Shown in pieces: positions 17,960-26,919 of a stretch of 64,000 bases of DNA. Source of the DNA: Zobellella maritima (GTDB lineage Bacteria; Pseudomonadota; Gammaproteobacteria; Enterobacterales; Aeromonadaceae); NCBI RefSeq assembly GCF_003075035.1, contig NZ_QCZE01000001.1:1984759-2048758 (forward strand). Direction: 5' to 3'. The notes under the pieces were generated by a model. The model saw only the letters and a program-made list of their open reading frames with translations. It made no database searches and was not told the origin of the DNA. The position numbers were made by a program, and so were the translations under genes. Within the stretch, counting starts at the first letter, position 1. Every line of letters starts with the position of its first letter.

Positions 17960-19186
17960 CTAATGATCCCCCCGTCGCGGTAACCTGAGCGAAATGACGG
18001 TGGTGACCAGCAAAAAGAGCGCGGAGATCCACAGACAAGCCTGCAGCCCCTGGCTTCCCTGGCCGGCAAGCTGAAACACCCAGCCCGACAGCAGGGTGCC
18101 AACCAGCCGCCCCATGGCGTTGGACATGTAATAGAAGCCCACATCCAGCGAGACGCCGTCGTGACCGGCATAATTGACAATCAGGTAGCTGTGCAGTGAC
18201 GAGTTCACGGCAAAGACGGCCCCGAACAGCAACAAGCCGCCGATCAGTACCCACGCCGGATCCAGCCCCCCCATCAGTCCCAAGGCAATAAGGGCGGGCA
18301 ACAGGGTCAGCGCCGCAACCCAGGCCGTGGCGCTGCGGCCATCCGGCACCCCTCCGGCTGCACGGCCGGTAATGCGGGGGGCCAGGGCCTGCACCGCACC
18401 GTAACCCATCACCCACAGCGCCAGAAAGCCACCGGTCTGGCCGTGATCCCAGCCCAGCGTCTGGGACAGAAACACCGGCAGGGCCACCACAAACCAGACA
18501 TCACGGGCGCCGAACAAAAACAGGCGCGCCGCAGACAGGATGTTGATGGCCCGGCTCTTGGAGAAGAGGTCACGGAATTTCGGCTTGTGCTTCGCCTTGC
18601 CCAGATCCTGCTTCAGCAATACCAGGCTGAGCAGCCAGACCAAGGACAGGGCCCCGGCCATGGCGCCCACGGCACCGGCAAAGCCAAGGGCCATCAGCAA
18701 GACGCCGCCCAGGAAGAAGCCCGCCCCCTTGAGGGCGTTCTTGGAGCCGGTCAGGATCGCCACCCATTTGTAGAGCGTGCCCTGGGCCTGCTCGGGCACC
18801 AGCATCTTGATCGCGCTTTTGGCGCTCATCTTGTTCAGATCTTTGGCGATGCCCGACACCGCCTGGGCGGCCATCACCCAGGGCACGGTCAGCCAGGCGG
18901 TTGGCACCAGCAGCATCGCCAGCGCCACCACCTGCAGCCCGAGGCCGATGTTCATGGTGCGGTTAAGCCCCAGATGCGCCCCCAGCCAGCCGCCCACCAG
19001 GTTGGTGATCACCCCGAAGATCTCGTAGAACAGGAACAGCAGGGCAATCTCCAGGGGGGCATACCCCAGACCATGAAAATGCAGCACCACCAGCATGCGC
19101 AGGGCGCCATCGGTCAGGGTAAAGGCCCAGTAGTTGCCGGTGACCACCAGATACTGGCGAATGGCGGGGGAAAGCCGGGTCAGCAT
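17960..19186 (-). CDS. arsJ: ArsJ organoarsenical efflux MFS transporter
   Basis: The 408-residue, 12-helix MFS protein matches ArsJ in its N-terminus (YLVVTGNYWAFTLTDGALRM) and the GIAKDLNKMSAKSAIK loop. ArsJ exports 1-arseno-3-phosphoglycerate, made when GAPDH uses arsenate instead of phosphate. The start codon directly follows the stop of the GAPDH gene, so the two are translated together. It is the last gene of the ars operon. Confidence 0.93.
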   Translation of the reverse strand: MLTRLSPAIRQYLVVTGNYWAFTLTDGALRMLVVLHFHGLGYAPLEIALLFLFYEIFGVITNLVGGWLGAHLGLNRTMNIGLGLQVVALAMLLVPTAWLTVPWVMAAQAVSGIAKDLNKMSAKSAIKMLVPEQAQGTLYKWVAILTGSKNALKGAGFFLGGVLLMALGFAGAVGAMAGALSLVWLLSLVLLKQDLGKAKHKPKFRDLFSKSRAINILSAARLFLFGARDVWFVVALPVFLSQTLGWDHGQTGGFLALWVMGYGAVQALAPRITGRAAGGVPDGRSATAWVAALTLLPALIALGLMGGLDPAWVLIGGLLLFGAVFAVNSSLHSYLIVNYAGHDGVSLDVGFYYMSNAMGRLVGTLLSGWVFQLAGQGSQGLQACLWISALFLLVTTVISLRLPRRGDH

Positions 19187-20188
19187 TTACGCACGCCCCA
19201 CCTTCAGCGCCAGCTCGGCGGTACGGTTGGCATAGCCCCATTCGTTGTCGTACCAGGCGTAGATTTTCACCTGGGTGCCGTTCACTACCATGGTGGACAG
19301 GGCATCTATGATGCTGGAACGGGGATCGGTCTGGTAATCAACCGACACCAGGGGGCGCTCCTCATAGCCCAGAATGCCGCTCAGATCGCCCTCGGCCGCC
19401 GCCTGCAGCAGGGCATTCACCTCTTCCGCCGTGGTTGCCCTCGCCACTTCAAACACGCAGTCGGTGATGGAGGCGTTGGTCAGAGGCACGCGAATGGCGT
19501 GGCCGTTCAGCTTGCCTTTCAGCTCGGGAAAAATATGGGTGATGGCGGTGGCCGAGCCGGTGGTGGTCGGGATCAGGCTGGTACCACAGGAACGCGCCCG
19601 GCGCAGATCCTGGTGAGGGGCGTCCAGAATCGTCTGGGTGTTGGTGATGCTGTGAATGGTGGTGATGGCACCATGCTTGATGCCCAGCTGCTCATGAATC
19701 ACCTTGACGACGGGCGCCAGGCAGTTGGTGGTGCAGGATGCCGCCGTGACAATGGGGTGCTGCGCCGCGTCATACAGGTGGTCGTTCACCCCCATGACGA
19801 TATTCAGCACGCCCTCTTCCTTGACCGGCGCCGTGACCACCACGCGCTTCACCCCCTGATCCAGGTAGGCCTGCAGCACCGCCTTGCTCTTCATTTTGCC
19901 CGAGGCTTCAATCACCAGATCACAGCCCGACCAGTCGGTCTCGGCAATGGTCTTGTTGCGGCTCACCGCAATGGACTGACCCTTGAGCACCATGGTCTCG
20001 CCGTCGGCGGCGGCCTGGTGGTGCCAGCGTCCGTGTACCGAATCAAAGTTGAGCAGGTGCGCCAGGGTCGCGGCATTCCCCGCCGGATCGTTGATTTGCA
20101 CAAATTCAATGTCCGACTGTTCAAAAAGCACCCGCATGGTCAGGCGCCCCATGCGCCCAAAACCGTTGATTCCTACTTTAATGGTCAT
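19187..20188 (-). CDS. ArsJ-associated glyceraldehyde-3-phosphate dehydrogenase
   Basis: The 333-residue GAPDH has the NAD-binding [15 protein letters not shown], the catalytic cysteine in [10 protein letters not shown] and the histidine in [16 protein letters not shown] precedes ATG 20188. In this operon it acts as the arsenate-detoxifying paralogue, making 1-arseno-3-phosphoglycerate for ArsJ to export; that biochemistry is established for ArsJ/GAPDH pairs. It is not the housekeeping gapA, judging from its place between acr3 and arsJ. Confidence 0.92.
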   Translation of the reverse strand: MTIKVGINGFGRMGRLTMRVLFEQSDIEFVQINDPAGNAATLAHLLNFDSVHGRWHHQAAADGETMVLKGQSIAVSRNKTIAETDWSGCDLVIEASGKMKSKAVLQAYLDQGVKRVVVTAPVKEEGVLNIVMGVNDHLYDAAQHPIVTAASCTTNCLAPVVKVIHEQLGIKHGAITTIHSITNTQTILDAPHQDLRRARSCGTSLIPTTTGSATAITHIFPELKGKLNGHAIRVPLTNASITDCVFEVARATTAEEVNALLQAAAEGDLSGILGYEERPLVSVDYQTDPRSSIIDALSTMVVNGTQVKIYAWYDNEWGYANRTAELALKVGRA

Positions 20189-20241
20189 TATTACGCTCCT
20201 TGGGAAAGGCTGTATATGATACGGCAACAAGCAAATCGGGA

Positions 20242-21264
20242 TTAAACCGGCTCAAACCAGGGCCGGGTTTTATTCACAAAATAAACCAGCGACAACATCA
20301 CCGGCACTTCCACCAGCACCCCTACTACTGTGGCCAGGGCCGCGCCCGAGTGCAGCCCGAATAATGAAATGGCCACCGCCACCGCCAGCTCGAAAAAGTT
20401 GGAGGTGCCGATCATGCAGGCCGGGGCGGCCACATTGTGGGGCAGGCGCAACCAGCGGGCCGCTCCGTAGGCAATGATAAAGATGCCATAGGTCTGGATC
20501 AGCAGCGGAATGGCGATAAGGCCAATGGCTTCGGGCTGGGCCAGAATGGTCTCTGCCTGAAACCCGAACAGCAGCACCACGGTCGCCAGCAGCCCCAGCA
20601 CCGACCAGGGCTTGAGCAGGCGCAAAAAGCGGTTGAGGCGGGCGCCGTCTCCCTTGCGCTCCAGCCGGTGGCGGGTCCAGGCGCCGGCCACCAGCGGCAG
20701 CATCACATAGAGCACCACCGACCACAGCAGGGTTTCCCAGGGAACCTGAATGTTGCTGACACCCAGCAAAAACGCGGCGATCGGCGCAAAGGCGAAGATC
20801 ATGATGATGTCGTTGACCGACACCTGTACCAGGGTGTAGTTGGGATCCCCTTTGGTCAGCTGGCTCCAGACAAACACCATGGCGGTACAGGGCGCCACCC
20901 CCAGCAGTATCATGCCGGCGATATATTCACCGGCAGTGTTCGGATCCACCCAGTCGGCAAAGAACACCCGAAAAAACAGCCAGCCCAGCGCCGCCATGGT
21001 AAAGGGCTTGATCAACCAGTTGATGATCAGGGTGAGCAACAGCCCTTTGGGTTTTGTGCCCACCTCCCGAATGGCGCTGAAGTCTATCTGCACCATCATG
21101 GGGTAGATCATCACCCAAATAAGCACCGCCACCACCAGGTTAACGTGAGCCAGCTCCATGCCCGCAATGGCGCCGAACACGTCGGGAGCCAGACTGCCCA
21201 ACACCACCCCCGACACAATACAAAGGGTCACCCACAGGGTCAGATAACGTTCAAATATTCCCAT
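20242..21264 (-). CDS. acr3: ACR3-family arsenite efflux transporter
   Basis: The 340-residue, ten-helix membrane protein belongs to ACR3. The conserved cysteine in [15 protein letters not shown] and the [13 protein letters not shown] helix are visible. It exports arsenite, the product of arsenate reduction by the ArsC domain encoded upstream. ATG 21264 has AAGGAG ten bases before it and starts at MGIFERYL; the longer ORF would add 34 residues that overlap arsH. Fourteen bases separate it from arsH. Confidence 0.93.
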   Translation of the reverse strand: MGIFERYLTLWVTLCIVSGVVLGSLAPDVFGAIAGMELAHVNLVVAVLIWVMIYPMMVQIDFSAIREVGTKPKGLLLTLIINWLIKPFTMAALGWLFFRVFFADWVDPNTAGEYIAGMILLGVAPCTAMVFVWSQLTKGDPNYTLVQVSVNDIIMIFAFAPIAAFLLGVSNIQVPWETLLWSVVLYVMLPLVAGAWTRHRLERKGDGARLNRFLRLLKPWSVLGLLATVVLLFGFQAETILAQPEAIGLIAIPLLIQTYGIFIIAYGAARWLRLPHNVAAPACMIGTSNFFELAVAVAISLFGLHSGAALATVVGVLVEVPVMLSLVYFVNKTRPWFEPV

Positions 21265-21278
21265 CTGTCCCGGGCTCC

Positions 21279-21998
21279 TTATAGGGCGCGCTGACTGACG
21301 CGCGCGGAAAGCTGCTCGGCGCTTTCCACCCGCTCGGAGTAGCGGTTCGTCAGATAATCGCTGCACCCCCGGGTCAGCAGAGTGAATTTCATCAGCTCCT
21401 CCATCACATCGACAATGCGGTTGTAATAGGAAGAGGGCTTCATGCGATCATTGTCGTCAAATTCCAGAAACGCCTTGGCCACGGAAGACTGATTGGGAAT
21501 GGTGAGCATGCGCATCCAGCGTCCCAGAATGCGCATCTGGTTGACTGCATTGAAACTCTGGGAGCCGCCGCACACCTGCATCACGGCCAGGGTTTTACCC
21601 TGGGTCGGGCGCACCGCACCGATGCTGAGCGGAATCCAGTCAATCTGTGCCTTCATGACAGATGTCATGGCGCCGTGACGCTCCGGTGAACACCACACCA
21701 TGCCCTCGCACCACTGCACCAGCTCGCGCAATTCCTGCACCTTGGGGTGGGTTTCGTCGGCATCATCCGGCAACGGCAGGCCACTGGGGTTGGAGGTGCG
21801 TGTTTCGGCCCCCATCGCCTGTAGCAGGCGGGCCGCCTCTTCCGTTACCAGGCGGCTGAAGGAACGCTGACGTAGGGAGCCGTACAACAACAGAATTTTG
21901 GGTGCCTGAATGGGCCCGCTCACGCCCAGGGCGTGCGGGTCCGGTACCAAAAACTGCTCGCCAACAAGGTTAGGCAGATCCTTTATGTCAGTGCTCAT
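21279..21998 (-). CDS. arsH: ArsH NADPH-dependent FMN reductase
   Basis: The 239-residue ArsH has the flavodoxin-like phosphate loop [13 protein letters not shown], then [23 protein letters not shown] and [16 protein letters not shown], which are diagnostic. ArsH oxidises trivalent organoarsenicals or acts as an azo/quinone reductase. The ATG at 21998 has GAGGAG nine bases upstream and overlaps the ArsC-ArsR stop by 11 bases, a sign of coupling. Confidence 0.93.
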   Translation of the reverse strand: MSTDIKDLPNLVGEQFLVPDPHALGVSGPIQAPKILLLYGSLRQRSFSRLVTEEAARLLQAMGAETRTSNPSGLPLPDDADETHPKVQELRELVQWCEGMVWCSPERHGAMTSVMKAQIDWIPLSIGAVRPTQGKTLAVMQVCGGSQSFNAVNQMRILGRWMRMLTIPNQSSVAKAFLEFDDNDRMKPSSYYNRIVDVMEELMKFTLLTRGCSDYLTNRYSERVESAEQLSARVSQRAL

Positions 21999-22779
21999 TA
22001 ACAGGCTCCTCGTCACAGATATTGCCCTCTGCCGAAGGGCGGGAATTCATTTCGTTCAGGCGGACACGGGGTTGCTCCAGCAGATCTGGGCTGTGCTTCA
22101 GGGTCTCTTTGAGCATGTTGCGCATCCAGTCGCTCAACAGGGGGTGAATGCGATAGAACACCCAGTGGCCCTGACGCCTGTCCAGCAGCAGGCCATGCTT
22201 GCGCAGCTGGCTCAGGTGCCGGGAGATCTTGGGCTGGGGCAGTTCCAGTGCCTCCATCAACTCGCAGACGCACAGCTCCCCTTCCTGCTCTATCAGCAGC
22301 AGGCTGAGCAGGCGGGTTTCATCGGCCAGGGACTTGAAGAAGGTCAGCGGCGGCAATGCCGTGATCTCGGAGTCGACCTTTTTGCTGTTCACCAGCACAA
22401 AAAGCCGTAGCCGCTCGCCAATTTCCTGCATGGTGCGCGCAAACGCATTGGGATCGGGGCTGGTTTTGGGATCGGGAAAGTCCCAGGCAATCACCACGCC
22501 GCTGGAAGGCCAGTGCCGGCATTCCTGATGCGCCTTGTCGCACAGGCTGATGACATAGTCGAAATGCCGCTCTCCCAGGCTCTCGACCGACTTGGATACC
22601 AGCCCTTCGGCGTTGAGTCCGAAGCCTTTTATGGCGTCAAGGGTGCGGGGATCCACGCCGGAAGGCGCCGTACCGGCGCTGAAGACCTCGAACTGATCCC
22701 CCGCCAGATGGCGCAGCAGGGCTTCCGCTATCTGCGAGCGGGCCGAGTTGGCCGTGCAGACAAACAAGACTTTTTTCAT
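21988..22779 (-). CDS. ArsC-ArsR fusion: arsenate reductase joined to arsenite-sensing repressor
   Basis: The 263-residue protein has two domains. Residues 1-130 are a low-molecular-weight phosphatase-type ArsC: P-loop CTANSAR (Cys8, Arg14), then Cys80 and Cys87 spaced like the redox pair of thioredoxin-coupled ArsC, and WDFPDP. Residues about 145-225 are an ArsR winged helix with [12 protein letters not shown], the metal site ELCVCEL (Cys170, Cys172) and the recognition helix [13 protein letters not shown]. It should reduce arsenate and repress its own operon until arsenite binds. GGGAG six bases upstream favours the second of two tandem ATGs. Confidence 0.92.
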   Translation of the reverse strand: MKKVLFVCTANSARSQIAEALLRHLAGDQFEVFSAGTAPSGVDPRTLDAIKGFGLNAEGLVSKSVESLGERHFDYVISLCDKAHQECRHWPSSGVVIAWDFPDPKTSPDPNAFARTMQEIGERLRLFVLVNSKKVDSEITALPPLTFFKSLADETRLLSLLLIEQEGELCVCELMEALELPQPKISRHLSQLRKHGLLLDRRQGHWVFYRIHPLLSDWMRNMLKETLKHSPDLLEQPRVRLNEMNSRPSAEGNICDEEPVNEH

Positions 22780-22805
22780 CATAGGCTCCCTGTATCCGGC
22801 CACAC

Positions 22806-22845
22806 AGTATATATGAAAAAACAGATATTCAATAAAAGAGATATT
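22806..22845 (-). promoter_or_regulatory. Candidate ars operon promoter and ArsR operator
   Basis: On the minus strand, TTGAAT (22827-22832) and TATACT (22806-22811) could serve as -35 and -10 with a 15-base spacer. AGATATT appears twice on the plus strand (22823-22829 and 22839-22845) with a 16-base period, overlapping the -35. An AT-rich repeat of this type is where ArsR proteins usually bind. This is inferred from position. Confidence 0.4.
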
Positions 22846-22937
22846 TAATTTCCCATATATTTGGATGGAAGTGGAAAACGACAATAAGCAATCCAGCTGA
22901 ACCGAAGGGGGGCGGTGAGGCAGGGATAGATCAAATT

Positions 22938-22958
22938 AGGCCCCCGGAGCGGGGGCCT
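22938..22958 (-). terminator. GC-rich hairpin after yqhD
   Basis: AGGCCCCC (22938-22945) and GGGGGCCT (22951-22958) form an 8-bp stem with a five-base loop just after the yqhD stop. The following minus-strand sequence is AATTTG, only weakly U-rich. Confidence 0.5.
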
Positions 22959-22981
22959 GGATGGGGCATTACCGGCAAGGC

Positions 22982-24139
22982 TCAGTACGCGCCTTGCAGA
23001 ATTTCCCGGCTGATCTCGGGGGTCAGATCGCCGGTTTCCGAGAGCGCCACCATGCCGTGGGCGGTCAGGGCCTCAACAACCTCGTCAATCTGCTCGGCGC
23101 GAACCCCGTAGTCGGACAGCCGGGTTTTGACACCAAGGGACTCAAAGAATGACTGAGTGCGTTCAATGGCCAGCTCAATGCGCTGCTCGTCGCTGCCCTC
23201 GCGAATATCCCAGACCCGTTCGGCATATTGCAGCAGCTTGGCGCGCTTCTGCTCCTGGCGTACGCGCCACAGTGACGGCAGCACGATGGCCAGGGTCTGG
23301 GCATGATCGATACCAAACAGCGCGGTCAGCTCGTGGCCGATCATATGGGTGCTCCAGTCGTGGGGCACGCCGGCACCGATAAAGCCGTTGAGGGCGCAGG
23401 TGGCGCTCCACATCAGGTTGGCCCGGGCATCGTAGTCATTGGGGTTTGCCAGGGTTTGAGGACCCACCTCAATCAGGGCACGCAGAATGCCTTCGGCGGT
23501 GCGATCCTGAACTTGGGCGCCAACCGGAAAGGTCACATACTGCTCCACCACATGGACGAAGGCATCCACAATGCCATTGGCCACCTGGTGCGCGGGCAGG
23601 GTGAAGGTCAAGGTCGGATCCAGGAATGAAAACCGCGGGAACAGCAGCGGGCTCATTACCGGAAACTTGCCGCCTTCGTGGCTGACCACGGCACCCATGT
23701 TCATTTCCGAGCCGGTGGCCGGCAGGGTGGCCACGGTGGCCAGCGGCAGGGCTTCGCTGATCGGAATCGGGGTGAATCCGCTCTTCAGCAAATCGCTTTC
23801 CTCACCCGCATAGGGGGCCGCGGCGGCTACGAACTTGGTGCCGTCCATCACGGAGCCGCCACCGACCGCCAGCAGAAAATCCACGCCGTCACGGCGTACC
23901 ACTTCCACCGCCTTCATCAGGGTGTCGAAACGCGGGTTCGGTTCAATGCCGGCAAACTCGGTGACGCGGCGCTGGCCCAGGCCCTGACGCACCTTTTCCA
24001 GGGTGCCGTTGCGCTGCACGCTGCCACCACCATAGAGCACCATGACGTGGGCGTCGGCAGGCACCAGCTTATCCAGCTCGGCCAGCCGGTCCTGTCCAAA
24101 AACAATGTGGGTCGGGTTGTGATAATCAAACTGTTGCAT
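22982..24139 (-). CDS. yqhD: NADPH-dependent aldehyde reductase YqhD (iron-containing alcohol dehydrogenase)
   Basis: The 385-residue group III alcohol dehydrogenase is YqhD-like: MQQFDYHNPTHIVFGQ, LYGGGSVQRNGT, the cofactor motif LAVGGGSVMDGTKF, and metal ligands in DAFVHVVEQY and HMIGHELTALFGIDH. E. coli YqhD reduces short aldehydes, including lipid-peroxidation products and glyoxal. GGAGG lies upstream of the ATG. It is divergent from an AraC-type regulator, the same arrangement as yqhC-yqhD. Confidence 0.92.
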   Translation of the reverse strand: MQQFDYHNPTHIVFGQDRLAELDKLVPADAHVMVLYGGGSVQRNGTLEKVRQGLGQRRVTEFAGIEPNPRFDTLMKAVEVVRRDGVDFLLAVGGGSVMDGTKFVAAAAPYAGEESDLLKSGFTPIPISEALPLATVATLPATGSEMNMGAVVSHEGGKFPVMSPLLFPRFSFLDPTLTFTLPAHQVANGIVDAFVHVVEQYVTFPVGAQVQDRTAEGILRALIEVGPQTLANPNDYDARANLMWSATCALNGFIGAGVPHDWSTHMIGHELTALFGIDHAQTLAIVLPSLWRVRQEQKRAKLLQYAERVWDIREGSDEQRIELAIERTQSFFESLGVKTRLSDYGVRAEQIDEVVEALTAHGMVALSETGDLTPEISREILQGAY

Positions 24140-24297
24140 CAGAGGGCCTCCGTTGAGTGAACGACTGCCATTTTAAGGAGGTGGGCGAACTTATGAATGG
24201 GTATTACTGCCTTTATCTTGCCTAAAACTATCAACCCTGGCTTTTTTTGATATAGTAAAATACCTCGCTTTTTCTACTGCATACGAGCGTACCATTG

Positions 24298-25182
24298 ATG
24301 AACGAACTGGCCCGTCTACTGGATACCCTCTCCCCTCGGGAAGGGTTCAACACCACAACGCTGGAAGGCGTTGGCGTATACCGTGCCAGCCGGTCAGTGC
24401 CGAGAGAGCCCATGTGCTACACCCAGGGCATCATCCTGGTGGCGCAAGGGGCCAAGCGGGTTCATGTCGACGGCCGGAGCTATGACTACAACGCCAACAA
24501 CTACCTGGTGATGACCCTGCCCATTCCTGCCGAGTGTGAAACCCTGGTCACCTCGGGCGAGCCCCTGCTGGCCCTGATGCTCGACATTCGCATGGACATG
24601 CTGCAACCGCTGATCCGGCTGCTGGATGAGCACAACCGCCTGCCGCCGCAAGCTGACAGCACTTCACCGCAACCCGGGCTTTATGTCAGCCAGGTCACAG
24701 AGCGGCTTTCCGCCGCGGCCATTCGGCTATGTCAATGTCTCGGCTCCGCCCTGACCGCAACCGCCCTGGGGGAAGGGGCGCTGCGCGAAATCCTGTACCT
24801 GATCCTCACCGGTGAGCACGCCGCTCCCCTGTTCGATCTGGCCCGTTACAATACCCAGCTGGCGAGAATGGAACGGGTGCTGAAGCATATGCACGACCAT
24901 TTCCGGGAAAGCCTGGAAGTGGAGCGGCTCGCGGCGCTGGCCGGCATGAGCACCTCCTCGTTTCACCGCCACTTTCGCCAGGCCACCGGCTCCCCGCCCC
25001 TGCAGTATCTGAAGAAACTGCGCCTGACCCGGGCCCGGGAGCTGCTGCAGGACAAGGACGTCAAGGTCAAGCAGGCGGCCGCCGAAGTGGGCTATGAAAG
25101 CCCCACCCAGTTCAGCCGCGAATTCAAGCGCTACTTTGGCGTTCCTCCCCAATGCAGCGCCGGGGTCTCACCGCCGGTTTGA
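24298..25182 (+). CDS. yqhC: AraC-family regulator, YqhC-like
   Basis: The 294-residue protein has an AraC-type N-terminal ligand domain of the family seen in YqhC (MCYTQGIILVAQGAKRVHVD) and two C-terminal HTH motifs (LAALAGMSTSSFHRHFRQ; VKQAAAEVGYESPTQFSREF). YqhC activates yqhD in response to aldehydes. The divergent position here supports the same role. The ATG at 24298 is taken rather than the TTG just before it; no strong ribosome site is seen. Confidence 0.86.
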   Translation: MNELARLLDTLSPREGFNTTTLEGVGVYRASRSVPREPMCYTQGIILVAQGAKRVHVDGRSYDYNANNYLVMTLPIPAECETLVTSGEPLLALMLDIRMDMLQPLIRLLDEHNRLPPQADSTSPQPGLYVSQVTERLSAAAIRLCQCLGSALTATALGEGALREILYLILTGEHAAPLFDLARYNTQLARMERVLKHMHDHFRESLEVERLAALAGMSTSSFHRHFRQATGSPPLQYLKKLRLTRARELLQDKDVKVKQAAAEVGYESPTQFSREFKRYFGVPPQCSAGVSPPV

Positions 25183-25186
25183 AGCG

Positions 25187-25212
25187 AAAAAAAGCCCGCC
25201 ATAACGGCGGGC
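25187..25212 (-). terminator. Intrinsic terminator of the decayed efflux gene
   Basis: GCCCGCC (25194-25200) and GGCGGGC (25206-25212) pair with a five-base loop, and a run of seven T follows on the minus strand. It ends the outer-membrane efflux remnant. On the plus strand it would lack a U-tract, though it sits right after the yqhC-like stop. Confidence 0.75.
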
Positions 25213-25234
25213 AAGGCACAGTCCATAACCGGAC

Positions 25235-25456
25235 TTACAAAACATTGCTCCAGCGACCCGGAAAGGCCCGCTGCAACTCGCTAAAGGCTTCCAGCAACCG
25301 GCTGTTAGCGTCGATGACCCCGGCTTCGGAGGTCAACAGATCCCGCTGGGCATCCAGGAAGTCCAGATAGGGGATCATGCCTTCTTCATATCTGGACTCG
25401 GCCTGCTCATAGGCGCTGCGGGCATATTCCTGCCGGCCCTGGCGATCAGCTGGCAC
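25235..25456 (-). pseudogene. 3' remnant of a TolC/OprM-type outer-membrane efflux protein
   Basis: About 70 residues resemble the C-terminal end of RND-pump outer-membrane factors: YARSAYEQAESRYEEGMIPY, then LDFLDAQRDLL and ending FPGRW. Full proteins of this family are about 460-490 residues, so more than 80% is missing. An in-frame TGA two codons before the first GTG closes the frame. The native-looking terminator is still present. The rest of the pump is absent from the window, so this is a deletion scar. Confidence 0.78.
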
Positions 25457-25501
25457 AACTCAAGGGTTACAGACCGGCATTCAATCACTCGATGCATCAT
25501 G

Positions 25502-25524
25502 AAAAACGGGAGCCGAAGCTCCCG
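25502..25524 (-). terminator. Intrinsic terminator after the Old Yellow Enzyme gene
   Basis: CGGGAGC (25507-25513) and GCTCCCG (25518-25524) form a 7-bp stem with a CGAA loop, followed on the minus strand by five T. It lies six bases after the stop codon. Confidence 0.8.
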
Positions 25525-25529
25525 CGCGG

Positions 25530-26615
25530 TTAACAGGCTTCCACCAGCGCTTCCAGGGTGGGGTAATCGTTATAGCCCTCGGCCCCCGGGACATAGAAGG
25601 TGGCGGGATCGGGTTCATTGAGTTCGGCACCGGCCTTAAGGCGTGCCACCAGATCCGGGTTGGCAATAAAGGGCACCCCAAAGGCAATGGCCTCTGCCTG
25701 ACCGGACTGAACGACGGCATTAGCCTCCTCGCCGTCGTAACCCATGTTCAGGATCAGGTTACCCCGATAGTGCTCACGGGCGGGCGTCACCACATCGCCT
25801 TGCTGCTCGCCGAGCACATCGCCGCGCATCAGGTGCAGATAGGCCAGGTTGTAGTCATTCAGGCGCTGCGCCATCCAGGTGGTGAGCCCCACCGGATCGC
25901 TGTCTTTCATGCTGTTGTAACTATTCAGCGGCGACAGGCGCACGCCCACCCGATCACTGCCCCAGACGCCCACCACGGCATCCAGCACTTCCAGCAGCAG
26001 CCGGGCACGATTTTGTATCGGACCGCCATAAGGGCCGGTGCGCTGATTGCCACCGTCACGCAGGAACTGATCCAGCAAATATCCATTGGCGCCGTGCACC
26101 TCCACACCGTAGAAACCGGCGCGTTTGGCATTTTCGGCGGCGGTCTTGAAGCCCTCGACAATGGCCGGGATCTCGTCATCGCGCAATTCACGGGGCACCG
26201 TGTAGGCCTTCTTCCCTTCCGGGGTATGGACTTCATCATTGGTAATGGCCACCGCACTGGGCGCCACCGGCACACGGCCGTTGTTCAGCAGTGGGTGACA
26301 GGCACGACCACCGTGCCAGAGCTGCAGGAAGATCTTGCCGCCCCGGGCATGCACGGCCTCGGTGACCTTCTTCCAGCCGGCCACCTGGGCCTCCGAGTAG
26401 ATACCCGGCTCGCGCCAGAACGCCGAGTGACCTTCCATCACCATGGTCGCTTCGGCAATGAGCAGGCCGGCGGAGGCGCGCTGGGCATAATGCTCAACGA
26501 TAAGATCGGTAGGAACATGGTCGGCATCGGCCCGGATACGTGTCAGCGGTGCCATCAGCACCCGGTTGTTCAATTCGACGGCGCCGAGCCGAAGCGGTGT
26601 AAAGAGATCTGTCAT
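25530..26615 (-). CDS. nemA: Old Yellow Enzyme family alkene reductase
   Basis: The 361-residue FMN enzyme has the OYE pattern: LFTPLRLGAVELNNRVLMAP at the N-terminus, FLQLWHGGRACHP, the HGANGYLLDQFLRDGGNQRT catalytic segment, and the second phosphate loop near FGVPFIANPDL. Such enzymes reduce activated alkenes, nitrate esters and N-ethylmaleimide with NAD(P)H. I use ATG 26615 with GAGG upstream; the longer reading begins with a GTG. Placement among a quinone reductase, GST and LysR gene points to electrophile detoxification. Confidence 0.9.
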   Translation of the reverse strand: MTDLFTPLRLGAVELNNRVLMAPLTRIRADADHVPTDLIVEHYAQRASAGLLIAEATMVMEGHSAFWREPGIYSEAQVAGWKKVTEAVHARGGKIFLQLWHGGRACHPLLNNGRVPVAPSAVAITNDEVHTPEGKKAYTVPRELRDDEIPAIVEGFKTAAENAKRAGFYGVEVHGANGYLLDQFLRDGGNQRTGPYGGPIQNRARLLLEVLDAVVGVWGSDRVGVRLSPLNSYNSMKDSDPVGLTTWMAQRLNDYNLAYLHLMRGDVLGEQQGDVVTPAREHYRGNLILNMGYDGEEANAVVQSGQAEAIAFGVPFIANPDLVARLKAGAELNEPDPATFYVPGAEGYNDYPTLEALVEAC

Positions 26616-26919
26616 TTCAATCCTCACTATCGTTACAGGCAGGGCCTGCCCATTAACAGCACGGGTCTATTGCGCCAGAACCTGCCCCGACTGTGTAGCC
26701 ATGATGGCTTTGGAACTGTTGTGAGTAAAAGTTGAAACTGAACAGGCATCACGCCCGATATCAGGATGAAAACCGGCTCCCATCTGTCCGGAAGGGTTCC
26801 CCCCTTCCCCGTCCGCCCCTTTGGTTTCAACTATTGATTGAAACCATATTAAACGGACAGCGACTACACTCTCCTTTGCCATTTGCCTTATGGTGCTTCC
26901 ATAACCTGGAGACAACGCC
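26616..26919. other. 304-base divergent promoter region
   Basis: The stretch separates the Old Yellow Enzyme gene (minus) from the quinone reductase gene (plus). It contains the inverted repeat at 26823-26845 and no supported gene. The partial motif GTTGAAACT near 26727 resembles one arm of that repeat. Confidence 0.5.
26823..26845. promoter_or_regulatory. Perfect inverted repeat, candidate operator
   Basis: GGTTTCAA (26823-26830) and TTGAAACC (26838-26845) form a perfect 8-bp inverted repeat with a 7-base AT-rich centre, in the divergent promoter between the Old Yellow Enzyme and quinone reductase genes. It could bind the LysR protein encoded at 28520-29446 or another dimeric regulator. The binding partner is inferred. 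Confidence 0.5.

Noticed and set aside
19187-20188. Housekeeping gapA
   Set aside because: It is translated with arsJ inside the arsenic operon, so the ArsJ-partner paralogue is the better call.
18443-20245. A 600-codon plus-strand open frame across arsJ and the GAPDH gene
   Set aside because: Antisense to two well-supported ars genes, with low-complexity His/Gln/Gly content and no domain.
25235-25456. A complete small gene
   Set aside because: The segment matches only the extreme C-terminus of a large channel family, has no ribosome site and begins with a GTG two codons after a stop.
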